Assembly (NCBI RefSeq): GCF_003063505.1
Contig: NZ_NERW01000003.1
Coordinates: 868,001 to 932,000, forward strand
Source: Limnohabitans sp. T6-20
GTDB lineage: Bacteria; Pseudomonadota; Gammaproteobacteria; Burkholderiales; Burkholderiaceae_C
Direction of reading: 5' to 3'
DNA length: 64,000 nt
Shown: in pieces, positions 16,176 to 24,995 of the stretch
How positions within the stretch are numbered: the first letter of the stretch is position 1
Layout of the letters: each line of letters begins with the position of its first letter
Translations under genes and position numbers: made by a program
Notes under the pieces: generated by a model
Database searches by the model: none
Told to the model about the DNA's origin: nothing
What the model saw: only the letters and a program-made list of their open reading frames with translations

Positions 16176-17149
16176 TCGGGTTTCGCTCCGGCGTAATGCA
16201 CCACGGCGCGCCAGCGCACGATTTCGCTATTGACAAAGCGGGCAAATTCTTCCGGGCTGTTGCCCACCGGTGTGGCCCCTTCGTTTTCGATACGGCGCTT
16301 CACTTCGGGCGATTGCACCGCAGCGCGCGCAGCATCGGCCAGCCGCTTCGTCAAATCCGGACCCATGCGGCCAGGGCCAAACAGGCCAAACCAGGCGCTG
16401 GATTCATAACCGGGCAAGCTCTCGCCAATCGCAGGCACATCGGGGAAAGTCGCCAAGCGCTTGGCACTGGTCACCCCCAAAGCTTTGAGCTTGCCGGCCT
16501 TGATATGGGATTGCACATTGCCAATGGCGGCAAACATCAGTTCGACCTGACCGGCCAACACGTCTTGCACCGCTGGTGCCGTGCCGCGGTAAGGGATGTT
16601 GACGATGTACACACCCGATTTCATCTTGAAAGCATCGCCTGCCATGTGCAATGAAGAGCCCATGGCACCAATGGCGAAATTCAGTTGCCCCGGTTTGGCT
16701 TTGGCCAAAGCAATCAACTCGGCCACACTCTTGACCGGTAATTTGGGGTGCGCCACCAACATCGACGGCGAGGTGGACACCATGGTCAGCGGTGTGAAGT
16801 CCTTGACCGGATCAAAAGGCAAACTCGGGTAAAGCGAAGCGTTGATGGCGTGGCTGGTGAAGCTCATGAGCAGGGTGTTGCCATCGGGCGGGGCCTTGGC
16901 CACGGCCTCTGCCGCCAAATTGCCACCCGCACCGGGTCGGTTTTCCACCACCACAATGCGCCCCAGTTGCGTGCCCAGCACCTGAGCCAGTGTGCGGGCC
17001 ATGGTGTCCGTGGTGCCTCCTGCAGGTGCACCCACCAAAATCTTGATGGGCGGTTGCGTTTGTGCATTCGCCAAGCCTGAAGCAAACAGCCAGGCCACGG
17101 CTGTGGTCAGCATGAGGAATCGGCGAGAAAAGTCGATGCGGAATGTCAT
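16172..17149 (-). CDS. Bug-family tripartite tricarboxylate transporter receptor
   Basis: A 325-residue periplasmic binding protein with signal peptide RRFLMLTTAVAWLFASGLANAQ, then PPIKILVGAPAGGTTDTMARTLAQVLGTQLGRIVVVENRPGAGGNLAAEAVAKAPPDGNT, the Bug hallmark. I use the ATG at 17149; no start has a strong ribosome-binding site, and one 16 codons upstream is possible. It overlaps the dehydratase large-subunit gene by four bases. It is the second Bug receptor of the block, again without TctA/TctB. Confidence 0.88.
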   Translation of the reverse strand: MTFRIDFSRRFLMLTTAVAWLFASGLANAQTQPPIKILVGAPAGGTTDTMARTLAQVLGTQLGRIVVVENRPGAGGNLAAEAVAKAPPDGNTLLMSFTSHAINASLYPSLPFDPVKDFTPLTMVSTSPSMLVAHPKLPVKSVAELIALAKAKPGQLNFAIGAMGSSLHMAGDAFKMKSGVYIVNIPYRGTAPAVQDVLAGQVELMFAAIGNVQSHIKAGKLKALGVTSAKRLATFPDVPAIGESLPGYESSAWFGLFGPGRMGPDLTKRLADAARAAVQSPEVKRRIENEGATPVGNSPEEFARFVNSEIVRWRAVVHYAGAKPE

Positions 17150-17213
17150 GGCAAAACGATTGAAATCCAAAATATCAATGACCTGTAACGATGTCACTCA
17201 GGTCTGCAAAACA

Positions 17214-17927
17214 TCACATGCCCAAGTAAGCTTGTCTCAGCGTGTCGCTGGCCAACAAGTCTGCCGGGGTGCCCGAAAAACGGATCAGGCCGTTTTCCAT
17301 TACATAAGCACGGTCCGCAATGTCCAGCGACTGGCCCACGTTTTGCTCGACCAGTAAAATCGCCAGACCGCTGCTGCGCAGCTGAGAAATCAGGCCAAAC
17401 ATTTCTTCGACCAGCAGCGGCGACAAACCCAGTGAGGGTTCGTCCAAGATCAGCAAGCGCGGCTCGGCCATGAGGCCCCGGCCAATGGCCAGCATTTGCT
17501 GCTCGCCACCACTGAGCGTGCCCGCCAGCTGGGCCACACGCTCTTTCAGGCGCGGGAAGGTTTCATAAACCTTGTCCAGGTTGTGTGCCCGGCGCTCACG
17601 GCCCCGGGTGAAAGCCCCGAGTTCCAGGTTTTCATGCACGCTCAGGTTGGGGAACACCTTGCGGCCTTCGGGCACCTGAATGAGGCCGTGCAGCACCACC
17701 TTTTTGCTGTGCTGGCCGGTCAGATCATGCCCGTCAAACTGCACCTGGCCGGCGCGGGTGGCCACCAGGCCGCTGAGCGTGTGGTTGAGCGTGGTCTTGC
17801 CCGCGCCGTTGCTGCCCAAAAGCGCCACCAGCTCGCCTGGCATGACCTGCAAATCGACGCCGCGCAAGACCTCGACCGCGCCATAGCCCGACTTGAGGCC
17901 TTTCACATCCAGCAATGCTGTGCTCAT
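17214..17927 (-). CDS. livF: Branched-chain amino acid-type ABC transporter ATPase (LivF-like)
   Basis: A 237-residue ATPase energising a HAAT-family importer. Walker A is LLGSNGAGKTTLNHTLSGL, the ABC signature LSGGEQQMLAIGRGLMAEPRLLILDEPSLGLSP includes Walker B, and LLVEQNV holds the H-loop position, which reads Q here as in LivF proteins. The Thr-Leu-Asn after the P-loop is slightly unusual. It overlaps LivG by four bases and is separated from the Bug receptor start by 64 bases. The substrate is probably the molecule degraded by the operon rather than leucine. Confidence 0.9.
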   Translation of the reverse strand: MSTALLDVKGLKSGYGAVEVLRGVDLQVMPGELVALLGSNGAGKTTLNHTLSGLVATRAGQVQFDGHDLTGQHSKKVVLHGLIQVPEGRKVFPNLSVHENLELGAFTRGRERRAHNLDKVYETFPRLKERVAQLAGTLSGGEQQMLAIGRGLMAEPRLLILDEPSLGLSPLLVEEMFGLISQLRSSGLAILLVEQNVGQSLDIADRAYVMENGLIRFSGTPADLLASDTLRQAYLGM

Positions 17928-18691
17928 GCCTGCACCTCTTTTTGACGGGCGGCGCTCTTTTGCAAACGCTCGGCCGTGCCGTGGCCCAGATAGGCCTCGA
18001 CCACGGCTTTGTTGTTCGTCACCTCGGCCGGCGTGCCGTGGGCAATCAGCTGCCCCTGGGCCAGCACCCAGACCTCTTGCGCCAGGCTCATCACCGCCTG
18101 CATGACGTGCTCAATCATGAGCACCGTCACACCGCCCTGGGCAATGCCCTGCACCACCGGGATCATCTCGGCAATCTCTTGCGGGTTCAGGCCCGCCAGC
18201 ACTTCGTCAAGCAGCAGCAGACGCGGGCGGGTGGCCAGCGCCCGGGCCAGCTCCAGCCGCTTGCGCCCAGCCACTGTCAGATCACTGGCCAGCTTGTCGA
18301 GTTGCGGTGTCAGGCCCACCTGCTGCGCCACCGACTCGGCAAAGTCGAGCGCCTGCGCACGGCCGGGCAAATGCAGGTGTGCACCCACCGCGATGTTTTC
18401 GCGCACGGTCTGCGCCGCAAAAGGCTGCACGATCTGGAAGGTGCGGGTCAGGCCCATGCGGGCATTCAGGTGCGGCGGCTGGCCGGTGATGTCTTGCCCG
18501 GCAAAGGCCACACGGCCCGTGTCGGGTTTGAGAAACCCCGACATGAGCGCAAACAAAGTGGTCTTGCCCGCGCCGTTGGGGCCGATCAGGGCGCTCAGGC
18601 GGCCTTCGGTCACCGACAGGCTCACGTTTTGCACGGCTTTCAGGCCGCCAAAGGATTTGCCCACGCCGTCGATTTGAAGCAGCGTGCTCAT
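17924..18691 (-). CDS. livG: Branched-chain amino acid-type ABC transporter ATPase (LivG-like)
   Basis: A 255-residue ATPase with Walker A ALIGPNGAGKTTLFALMSGFLKPDTG, Q-loop region LTRTFQIVQPFAAQTVRENI, signature LTVAGRKRLELARALATRPRLLLLDEVLAGLNPQE and H-loop LMIEHVMQAV. The signature reads VAGRKR, normal for LivG. The start at 18691 (MSTLLQIDGVGKSFGGLKAV) makes an ATGA overlap with the permease LivM. Partner of LivF in the cytoplasm. Confidence 0.9.
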   Translation of the reverse strand: MSTLLQIDGVGKSFGGLKAVQNVSLSVTEGRLSALIGPNGAGKTTLFALMSGFLKPDTGRVAFAGQDITGQPPHLNARMGLTRTFQIVQPFAAQTVRENIAVGAHLHLPGRAQALDFAESVAQQVGLTPQLDKLASDLTVAGRKRLELARALATRPRLLLLDEVLAGLNPQEIAEMIPVVQGIAQGGVTVLMIEHVMQAVMSLAQEVWVLAQGQLIAHGTPAEVTNNKAVVEAYLGHGTAERLQKSAARQKEVQA

Positions 18692-19665
18692 GATTTCTCT
18701 CCGTCGGACTTCTGGCCGCGCAGCCATTGCAACGGCGTGATGGCCCCCAGGCCCGCAATGCCCCGGGGCAGGAACATCACGATCAGGATCAGCACCGAAC
18801 CGTAAATGACCATGTTGATGCCCGGCAACTGACCGAACAAATTGCGCGTGAGGTCGGCCAGAATGTGCAGGCTGACGGCCCCCAGCAGCGGCCCCCAGAG
18901 CGTGCCCAGGCCACCCACAATCGCACCCACCAAAGCTTCAACCGAGGTGTGCGAGCCAAAGGCGATGCCCGGATCGATGTATTGGAAAACCTGCACATAA
19001 AACGCACCGCCTGCGCCCATGAGGCCACCCGACAGAATGGTGGCGACCAGCTTGACGCTGAAGGGGTTGACGCCAATGGCGCGGGCTGCATCTTCGTTGT
19101 CGCGCACAGCCTGCAGGTATGCGCCAAAGCGCGAGTGGCGCAGCCAGGCGGTGACGCACAGGGCCAGCGTGACCAGGCCCAGCATGAGCCAGATGAAACC
19201 AGCACGGCTGCCAAACTGCATGTTGGCGGCCGACTCCCGGAGCGGCAGCATCAGGCCCACACCCGCACCGGTGAACGGCACCGACGTGGCCACGATGCGG
19301 AACACCTCGGCAAAGGCCAGCGTGACCAGCGCAAAGTAAGAACCCTTGAGCCCGTAGCGGAACGAGGCCGCGCCCACAAAAGCGCCCACACCCGCCGCAA
19401 AAGCCATGGCCAGCGGCAAAGCCACCCAGGGGCTCAAGCCCCACTGCATTTGCGCAATGGCCTGCAAATAAGCACCCGTGCCAAAAAACAATGCATGGCC
19501 GAACGAAAACTGACCACCAAAACCGCCCAGCACGTTCCAGGCTTGCGACAGCAAACAGGCGTACAAAGCGGTCATGACGAAGTTGAGCATCACGCCCGAC
19601 TGCGTAAAAAAAGGCACCGCGCCGACCAACAGCACAAACAGCGCAATGTTGCGAAAGTCTTTCAT
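18688..19665 (-). CDS. livM: Branched-chain amino acid-type ABC permease (LivM-like)
   Basis: A 325-residue inner-membrane permease with about eight to nine hydrophobic helices. LivM landmarks are LLSQAWNVLGGFGGQFSFGHALFFGTGAY near the N-terminus and the EAA-like loop RHSRFGAYLQAVRDNEDAARAIGVNPFSVKLVA. VEALVGAIVGGLGTLWGPLLGA follows. The start at 19665 overlaps LivH by four bases; the longer open frame upstream is out-of-frame LivH sequence and not real. Confidence 0.9.
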   Translation of the reverse strand: MKDFRNIALFVLLVGAVPFFTQSGVMLNFVMTALYACLLSQAWNVLGGFGGQFSFGHALFFGTGAYLQAIAQMQWGLSPWVALPLAMAFAAGVGAFVGAASFRYGLKGSYFALVTLAFAEVFRIVATSVPFTGAGVGLMLPLRESAANMQFGSRAGFIWLMLGLVTLALCVTAWLRHSRFGAYLQAVRDNEDAARAIGVNPFSVKLVATILSGGLMGAGGAFYVQVFQYIDPGIAFGSHTSVEALVGAIVGGLGTLWGPLLGAVSLHILADLTRNLFGQLPGINMVIYGSVLILIVMFLPRGIAGLGAITPLQWLRGQKSDGEKS

Positions 19666-20534
19666 GCCTTCGCTCCAAAAAAACCTTGTGGCCTGAGCAA
19701 AAGCACCACAATGAAAATCACAAAAATGCCGACTTGACCCAGCGATTCGCCCAGCAGCAAACCGCCCAGCGACTCGACCACACCAATCAGCAAACCGCCC
19801 AGCAAGGCGCCAGCAAAACTGCCCATACCGCCCAGCACCACGATGGTGAAAGCCACCAGCACAAAACCATTGCCCACCTGCGGGTTGACGTAATAGGCCG
19901 GCATCAAAAAGCAAGCCGCAGCGCCCAGACTGGCCAGCCCCAGGCCAAAACACATGGCGTAGACATGGTCCACATCGATGCCCATCAATCGGGCCCCCTG
20001 CTTTTCTTTGGACACGGCGCGGATGGCGCGACCCAGATCGGTTTTTTGCACGATGAGCAGCATCACGGCCGACACCACCAAGGCCCCACCAAAGGCCACC
20101 AGCTTGGGCAGCGCGATGAAAGCCGGGCCGATCTCCACCGTGGTCAGGGTGTAGGCCGTGTCAATGGTGCGGGTATCGGACTTGAAGAACAACAGCGCCA
20201 GGTTTTCGAGCACGATGGACACGCCCAGCGTGACCAACAAAATGTTTTCATCCTTGCCATGGCTGGCGCGGTTGATGACGCCGCGTTGCAGCGCATAACC
20301 CAGCACAAACATGGCAGGCACCATGATCGGCAGGGCCAAATAGGGATCGACCCCGAGCTTTTCCTTGAGCATGTACACGCCATACAGCGCCACCATCAAA
20401 GCCGCGCCGTGCGCGAAATTGATGATGTGCAACACGCCATAAATCAGTGTGAGGCCCAGCGCAATCAGTGCATAGACGGCACCGGTGGTGATGCCGTTGA
20501 GCAAAGAGGGGAACAGGATGTTCAGGTCAAGCAT
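19662..20534 (-). CDS. livH: Branched-chain amino acid-type ABC permease (LivH-like)
   Basis: A 290-residue inner-membrane permease. Typical LivH features are NGITTGAVYALIALGLTLIYGVLHIINFAHGAALMVALYGVYML at the N-terminus, TDLGRAIRAVSKEKQGARLMGIDVDHVYAMCFGLGLASLGAAACFL in the coupling loop, and VVLGGMGSFAGALLGGLLIGVVESLGG near the end. It lies 16 bases after the binding-protein gene and overlaps LivM by four. Confidence 0.9.
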   Translation of the reverse strand: MLDLNILFPSLLNGITTGAVYALIALGLTLIYGVLHIINFAHGAALMVALYGVYMLKEKLGVDPYLALPIMVPAMFVLGYALQRGVINRASHGKDENILLVTLGVSIVLENLALLFFKSDTRTIDTAYTLTTVEIGPAFIALPKLVAFGGALVVSAVMLLIVQKTDLGRAIRAVSKEKQGARLMGIDVDHVYAMCFGLGLASLGAAACFLMPAYYVNPQVGNGFVLVAFTIVVLGGMGSFAGALLGGLLIGVVESLGGLLLGESLGQVGIFVIFIVVLLLRPQGFFGAKA

Positions 20535-20550
20535 CGGGGAGCCCTGGCGA

Positions 20551-21753
20551 TCAGCCCTTGAGCGGGAAGACGGGTTCGACTTCGCGGTAATCGCGGGGCA
20601 CGATCACCTTGATGTCGCCTTTGTAGACCTGGGTCATCAAAGGCTGCGCGCCCATATTCTGGCCGTTGACAAACTGGGTCGGGCCGTACGGCATGATGTG
20701 GTTGGCAAACTTGCTGGAGGCCAGTGCGTCGGTGATGGCTGCGCGGTCAGGCGACTTGGCGCGTTCGATCGCATCGGCCAGCAGCATCATGGCGGTGTAG
20801 GTCATGAACACTTCGTAGCTGAAGAACTGGCCTTGCGCTTCGACACGCTTTTTGAGTTCGGCTGAGCGCTTGTCTTTGGGGTTGAACCAGTGGTTGCAGT
20901 CGATGATCCCGTTGGCAGCCTCGGGGAATTCCTTGACGAACTTGTAGCTCGACGCTGCACCGCCCAACACCGAATAAATCGCTTTGGGCGTGATTTTTTG
21001 CTGCTGCAAGGTGCGCACCAGCAGAGCGTATTCGTTGTAATAGTTGGCCGGGATCAGGATGTCAGGATTGACCTGCCTGATGCGCAGCGCGATGTTATTG
21101 AAGTCACGCGTGGGGTTGGCGTGCTTGATGATTTCTTTAACCTCGTAGCCATAGCCGGGCAACTCTTTGGCCAGCAGTTGTGCGGTGCCGGTGCCAAACA
21201 GCGACTCTTCGTGCACGATCATCACAGTGCGGGCGGGCTTGCCAGCGGCGGTGTTCAGCGCGTGCAGGCTTGCCACAGCGACTTCGGCGCATTTCTTGTA
21301 GCCGGGGCCAAAGCGGAAGGTGTTTTTCAGGCCGCGTTCAACGATCTGATCGGCCACGCCGACATCCACCACATGGGGCAGGTTGTATTTGGCAGCCGCT
21401 TGCGTGGTGGCCAGGCAAATGGCCGAGGCGAATGCGCCGACAACGGCGCTCACACCCGCTTCGTTCATTTTCTCGATTTCGGCGGTGCCGGCTTGCGGGC
21501 TGGACTGCGCATCACCCAGCATGGCTTCGATTTTGGCGCCGCCCAGCGACTTGATGCCGCCGGCTTTGTTGATGTCTTCAATCGCCATCAGCGCGCCCAT
21601 GCGGCACTGCTGGCCGGAATAAGCCAAGGCCCCCGTGACAGGGTGCAAAACGCCGACCTTGACAGGCTTGGGCTGTGCCCCGCCCACCAACGGAAATGCG
21701 AGTGCCGAAGCCGCAGCTGCGGACTGGCCCATGAAAGTGCGACGTGAGGTCAT
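20551..21753 (-). CDS. ABC transporter substrate-binding protein (LivK/amide-urea type)
   Basis: A 400-residue periplasmic type I binding protein. The N-terminus MTSRRTFMGQSAAAASALAFPLVGGAQ has a twin-arginine motif (SRRTFM), so Tat export is likely. Then VKVGVLHPVTGALAYSGQQCRMGALMAIEDINKAGGIKSLGGAKIE follows, standard for the leucine-binding-protein family. The later part includes ANYYNEYALLVRTLQQQ and GYKKCAEVAVASLHALNT. It is the specificity component of the importer and lies 20 bases downstream of the GntR gene. A longer frame to 21891 is rejected because it would overlap the GntR gene. Confidence 0.88.
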   Translation of the reverse strand: MTSRRTFMGQSAAAASALAFPLVGGAQPKPVKVGVLHPVTGALAYSGQQCRMGALMAIEDINKAGGIKSLGGAKIEAMLGDAQSSPQAGTAEIEKMNEAGVSAVVGAFASAICLATTQAAAKYNLPHVVDVGVADQIVERGLKNTFRFGPGYKKCAEVAVASLHALNTAAGKPARTVMIVHEESLFGTGTAQLLAKELPGYGYEVKEIIKHANPTRDFNNIALRIRQVNPDILIPANYYNEYALLVRTLQQQKITPKAIYSVLGGAASSYKFVKEFPEAANGIIDCNHWFNPKDKRSAELKKRVEAQGQFFSYEVFMTYTAMMLLADAIERAKSPDRAAITDALASSKFANHIMPYGPTQFVNGQNMGAQPLMTQVYKGDIKVIVPRDYREVEPVFPLKG

Positions 21754-21773
21754 GAGAACATCCTTTATGAAGG

Positions 21774-22613
21774 TCAATGAAAGTTGGCGGACAGCTCTTG
21801 GCTTACCCACACCTTGGCATCGATGCTGCCAACGCGGGATAACTGCATTTGGTATTCGTACCGGTCCGGTCGGTACAAGCCATGCAACCATTGAACGGGA
21901 CGGTCGTCCTCGTCGTAAATCAAGCGCCGCACCGCCAGCAAGGCCGATCCGACGGACACATCCAAATGTTGGGCCATGCCCACATCGGCCAGACGGGCCG
22001 AGATGGTTTGCTCGGCCCGGCCCACCTTGACGCCCGATTCTTCGAGCAGCACCAAAATGGGTTTTTGCGCCAGCTCGCGTTTGCCAAAGCCCGATGAAAT
22101 CGCATCGGGCACCCAGGTGGTGATGTGCGACAAAGGGCCTTCCGGGGTGCTGCGCACGCGCTCAGCTTTTTGAACCATGGCTGTGGCGGGCAACCTCAAC
22201 GCAGCCGCCACATCCACAGGCGCACGCATGTGCTCCACGCTCAGCACCTTGACCTTGGTGCGCATGCCCATGGTCACCAGGTTCTCCAGCAAACCCGTCA
22301 GCCGCGCTTGCTGACCCGAGGCCATGGTGGAAGCCTGCATCAGCACCTCTTGCGCGCGCGCCGTCACAGGCCGCGTGCCTCGCCCGGGCTCACGTTGAAT
22401 CAGGCCTTCTTCGGCCAACTGCGACAAGGCACGGCGCACGGTGACACGCGCCACACCAAACTGGCCCATCAAGGCCAACTCACCGGGCAAACCGTCGTCA
22501 AAACGGCCTTCGCGCAATTGCTCGCGCAGCACCAGATAGATCTGGTGGTACTTCGGCAAAGGCAGATGGGCATCCATGACCGCCATGGTCAAACAGTCCC
22601 ATTGTTCTGTCAA
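21774..22613 (-). CDS. GntR/HutC-family transcriptional regulator with UTRA domain
   Basis: A 279-residue regulator. The winged helix-turn-helix covers about residues 20-85 (PKYHQIYLVLREQLREG, LPGELALMGQFGVARVTVRRALSQLAEEGLIQREPGRGT), and the C-terminal UTRA ligand domain follows (PATAMVQKAERVRS, ... LLAVRRLIYDEDDRPVQWLHGLYRPDRYEYQMQLSR). An alternative start at 22577 (MDAHLPLPKYHQ) is equally plausible. It is placed immediately upstream of the transporter genes and likely controls this operon in response to the substrate or an intermediate. Confidence 0.9.
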   Translation of the reverse strand: MTEQWDCLTMAVMDAHLPLPKYHQIYLVLREQLREGRFDDGLPGELALMGQFGVARVTVRRALSQLAEEGLIQREPGRGTRPVTARAQEVLMQASTMASGQQARLTGLLENLVTMGMRTKVKVLSVEHMRAPVDVAAALRLPATAMVQKAERVRSTPEGPLSHITTWVPDAISSGFGKRELAQKPILVLLEESGVKVGRAEQTISARLADVGMAQHLDVSVGSALLAVRRLIYDEDDRPVQWLHGLYRPDRYEYQMQLSRVGSIDAKVWVSQELSANFH

Positions 22614-22764
22614 TAGGACATTCAGGTCTTATGCATAGAACATTTGATCGGGGATTTCCCTAGGTGCCGTAAGGCGCGCACTCACACCCTTTCAAACAAG
22701 ATCTGAAGCTGGGCCGAAGGGCCGCGTGCCGCTTGATCTCGCGGGGATACCGCCAGCTCTTCAC

Positions 22765-24336
22765 TCACGCATACAGGACACGCAAATCCCGCTTGAGCAA
22801 TTTACCACTCGGATTCTTGGGCAGCGCATCGGTGAACACCACTCGCTTGGGCGTTTTGAATCCGGCCATGTGCTGCGCGCAGTGCGCAATCACTGCCGCC
22901 TCGTCCAGGCTCTGTCCAGCTTTGACCACGATCACCGCCGTCACCGCTTCAACCCACTTGGCATCGGGCAAACCAATCACCGCCACTTCGCTCACCTGCG
23001 GTAAGCGGTAGATCATTTCTTCCACCTCGCGGCTGGCCACGTTTTCGCCGCCGGACTTGATCATGTCTTTCTTGCGGTCCACCACGGTGATGTAGCCCTC
23101 GTCGTCGATGATGCCCAGGTCGCCACTGTGGAACCAATCACCCTCAAACGCCGCCTTGGTGCGCTCGTCGTCATAAAAGTAGCCGAGCATCAAATGCGGC
23201 GAGCGGTGCACGATTTCGCCCACCTCGCCCACGGCCACGTCCTGCATGTCGTCGTTGACCACCCGGGTCTCGACGTTGCGCACTGCCTTGCCGCAGGAGC
23301 CGGCTTTGCGCAGCTGGTCGTCGGGGCCGAGCAGGGTGGCCAGCGGCGCGATTTCCGTCTGGCCATACAGGTTCCACAGCCGCACTTTGGGCAGACGTGC
23401 CGCCAACTCTTTGAGCACCTCGACCGGCATGATGGACGCGCCGTAATAGCCCTTGGCCAGTTGGGCGAGCTTGTCCGGGTCCAGCAAGGGCGAGCGCAGC
23501 AGCGCGATCCACACCGTGGGTGGCGCAAAGAAGCTGGTGATGCCGAACTTTTCAATCATCGGCAGCAGGTTGTCGGGCGTAGGCTTGGACGTGATGACGT
23601 TGGTGCTGCCCATGTAAATGGCCGGGCCAAAAAACACATCAAGCTGGGCACAGTGGTACAGCGGCAGCGCGTGCAGGGCCACATCGGCCTCGGCGATTTC
23701 GGCGTCGATCACACAGCTGACGTATTGCCACATGACCGCATCGTGTGTGAGCTGCGCGCCTTTGGGCGACGACTCGGTGCCGCTGGTGTAAACAATCTGC
23801 GCCACGTCGTAGCTGCCCAGCTGCAAATCGGGGAGCGCATTGCTGCAGGTGGCCAGCACGTCAAAGCTGTGCATGCCCGCCACCAGCTCGCTCGGGTCTT
23901 CGGACGGCAGCCAGATGAACTGCTGCACTTGGGTGTCGAGCTTGGCGGCGGCCTGCGCCAGCTCGGCCAGTCCGCTGTCGGTGGCGAGTGTTTTGGCACC
24001 TGCGTGACGCAGGATGTAAGCCACCTCTTCGGCCTTGAGCATGAAGTTGATCGGCACCATGACCGCGCCCCGGCGGGCCAGCGCAAAGCGCAGTGCGGCA
24101 AAACCATGCGAGTTGCGCGCCAGCACCGCCACTTTGTCGCCCTCGGCCACGCCGATGCTGGCCAAGCCTGCGGCCAGGCGCGTGACCAGTGCGTCGAATT
24201 CGGCATAGGTCCAGCTTGTCGCACCACACACGATGCCGGTCTTGGCAGGCAAACGAATCGCGGTGCGGCGCAGGGCATCGGCGATGGTCTGGCGGCGAAC
24301 GGCGGGATGGATGGCGGATGTGGAAGAGAGGGACAT
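22765..24336 (-). CDS. Acyl-CoA synthetase (class I adenylate-forming enzyme)
   Basis: A 523-residue AMP-forming ligase that activates a carboxylic acid to its CoA thioester. Motifs: P-loop QIVYTSGTESSPKGAQLTH, LYGQTEIAPLATL, HSGDLGIIDDEGYITVVDRKKDMIKSGGENVASREVEE, and the C-terminal Lys region LPKNPSGKLLKRDLR. The acid is unknown; medium-chain fatty acid, aromatic acid or an intermediate of the operon are possible. It is separated from the GntR gene by 151 bases, in the same direction, so it may be a separate transcript. It is divergent from the DUF2889 gene. Confidence 0.88.
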   Translation of the reverse strand: MSLSSTSAIHPAVRRQTIADALRRTAIRLPAKTGIVCGATSWTYAEFDALVTRLAAGLASIGVAEGDKVAVLARNSHGFAALRFALARRGAVMVPINFMLKAEEVAYILRHAGAKTLATDSGLAELAQAAAKLDTQVQQFIWLPSEDPSELVAGMHSFDVLATCSNALPDLQLGSYDVAQIVYTSGTESSPKGAQLTHDAVMWQYVSCVIDAEIAEADVALHALPLYHCAQLDVFFGPAIYMGSTNVITSKPTPDNLLPMIEKFGITSFFAPPTVWIALLRSPLLDPDKLAQLAKGYYGASIMPVEVLKELAARLPKVRLWNLYGQTEIAPLATLLGPDDQLRKAGSCGKAVRNVETRVVNDDMQDVAVGEVGEIVHRSPHLMLGYFYDDERTKAAFEGDWFHSGDLGIIDDEGYITVVDRKKDMIKSGGENVASREVEEMIYRLPQVSEVAVIGLPDAKWVEAVTAVIVVKAGQSLDEAAVIAHCAQHMAGFKTPKRVVFTDALPKNPSGKLLKRDLRVLYA

Positions 24337-24396
24337 GTTCAGGGTTCCTGCGTGGCTATGATTGGGAGATTCAACACCAGACCCGCGAGATTTCCA

Positions 24397-24975
24397 TTGG
24401 CACTTCCACCACCCTCCCCCCGAAAACTGTCACATACGCGAACCGTGGTCTACCAAGGCTATGACCGCGAAGACGGCCTGTGGGACATCGAAGCCGAATT
24501 GACCGACGTCAAGACCTACGGGTTTCAGGTGCCCAACGAGCGCCCCTTTCCAGCCAACGAGCCGATTCACCACCTGAAAATACGCGTCACGCTGGACAAC
24601 AAAATGGCGATCCAGGACATCGCCACCTCCATGGACGACATCCCCCATCCCGAATGCGCCAGTGCACCGCATGGCATGCACAAACTGATTGGCTGCACCA
24701 TGGGCCCGGGCTGGCGCAAGGTCATCAACGAACATGTGGGCGGCACCGAGGGCTGCACCCATCTGCGCGAGATGCTGTTCAACATGGCTACGGCCGCCTA
24801 CCAAACCTTGCCTGCAGGCCAGTGGCATCGTCGCGATCAGGCAGGTCAGCCACAGCCAGAAATCACCAAACCGCCCTATCACTTGGGGCAATGCCACAGC
24901 TGGGCATTTGACAGCCCGACGGTTCAAAGGGCTTATCCGATGTTTTACAGACCCAAGGCGGCTGAGGGCTCTTGA
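24397..24975 (+). CDS. DUF2889-family protein
   Basis: A 192-residue cytoplasmic protein of unknown function. It begins ALPPPSPRKLSHTRTVVYQGYDREDGLWDIEAELTDVKT, the normal DUF2889 opening, with CTHLREMLFNMATAAYQTL and a C-terminal HLGQCHSWAFDS segment. No ATG is available; a TTG at 24397 gives the family-like start. An apparent longer frame reaching back to 23128 is only the antisense of the acyl-CoA synthetase gene. It is divergently placed to that gene, so they may share regulation. Confidence 0.85.
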   Translation: MALPPPSPRKLSHTRTVVYQGYDREDGLWDIEAELTDVKTYGFQVPNERPFPANEPIHHLKIRVTLDNKMAIQDIATSMDDIPHPECASAPHGMHKLIGCTMGPGWRKVINEHVGGTEGCTHLREMLFNMATAAYQTLPAGQWHRRDQAGQPQPEITKPPYHLGQCHSWAFDSPTVQRAYPMFYRPKAAEGS

Positions 24976-24995
24976 TCAAGCCAGATTGGCACTCC

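Noticed and set aside
22628-22640. TATGCATA palindrome upstream of the GntR gene as an operator
   Set aside because: Only eight perfect bases and no second copy nearby; too weak to list as a site, although GntR/HutC operators are short.
23128-24396. Long rightward open frame joined to the DUF2889 gene
   Set aside because: It is the antisense of the acyl-CoA synthetase gene, low-complexity and His/Arg-rich; only the part after 24397 resembles a protein family.
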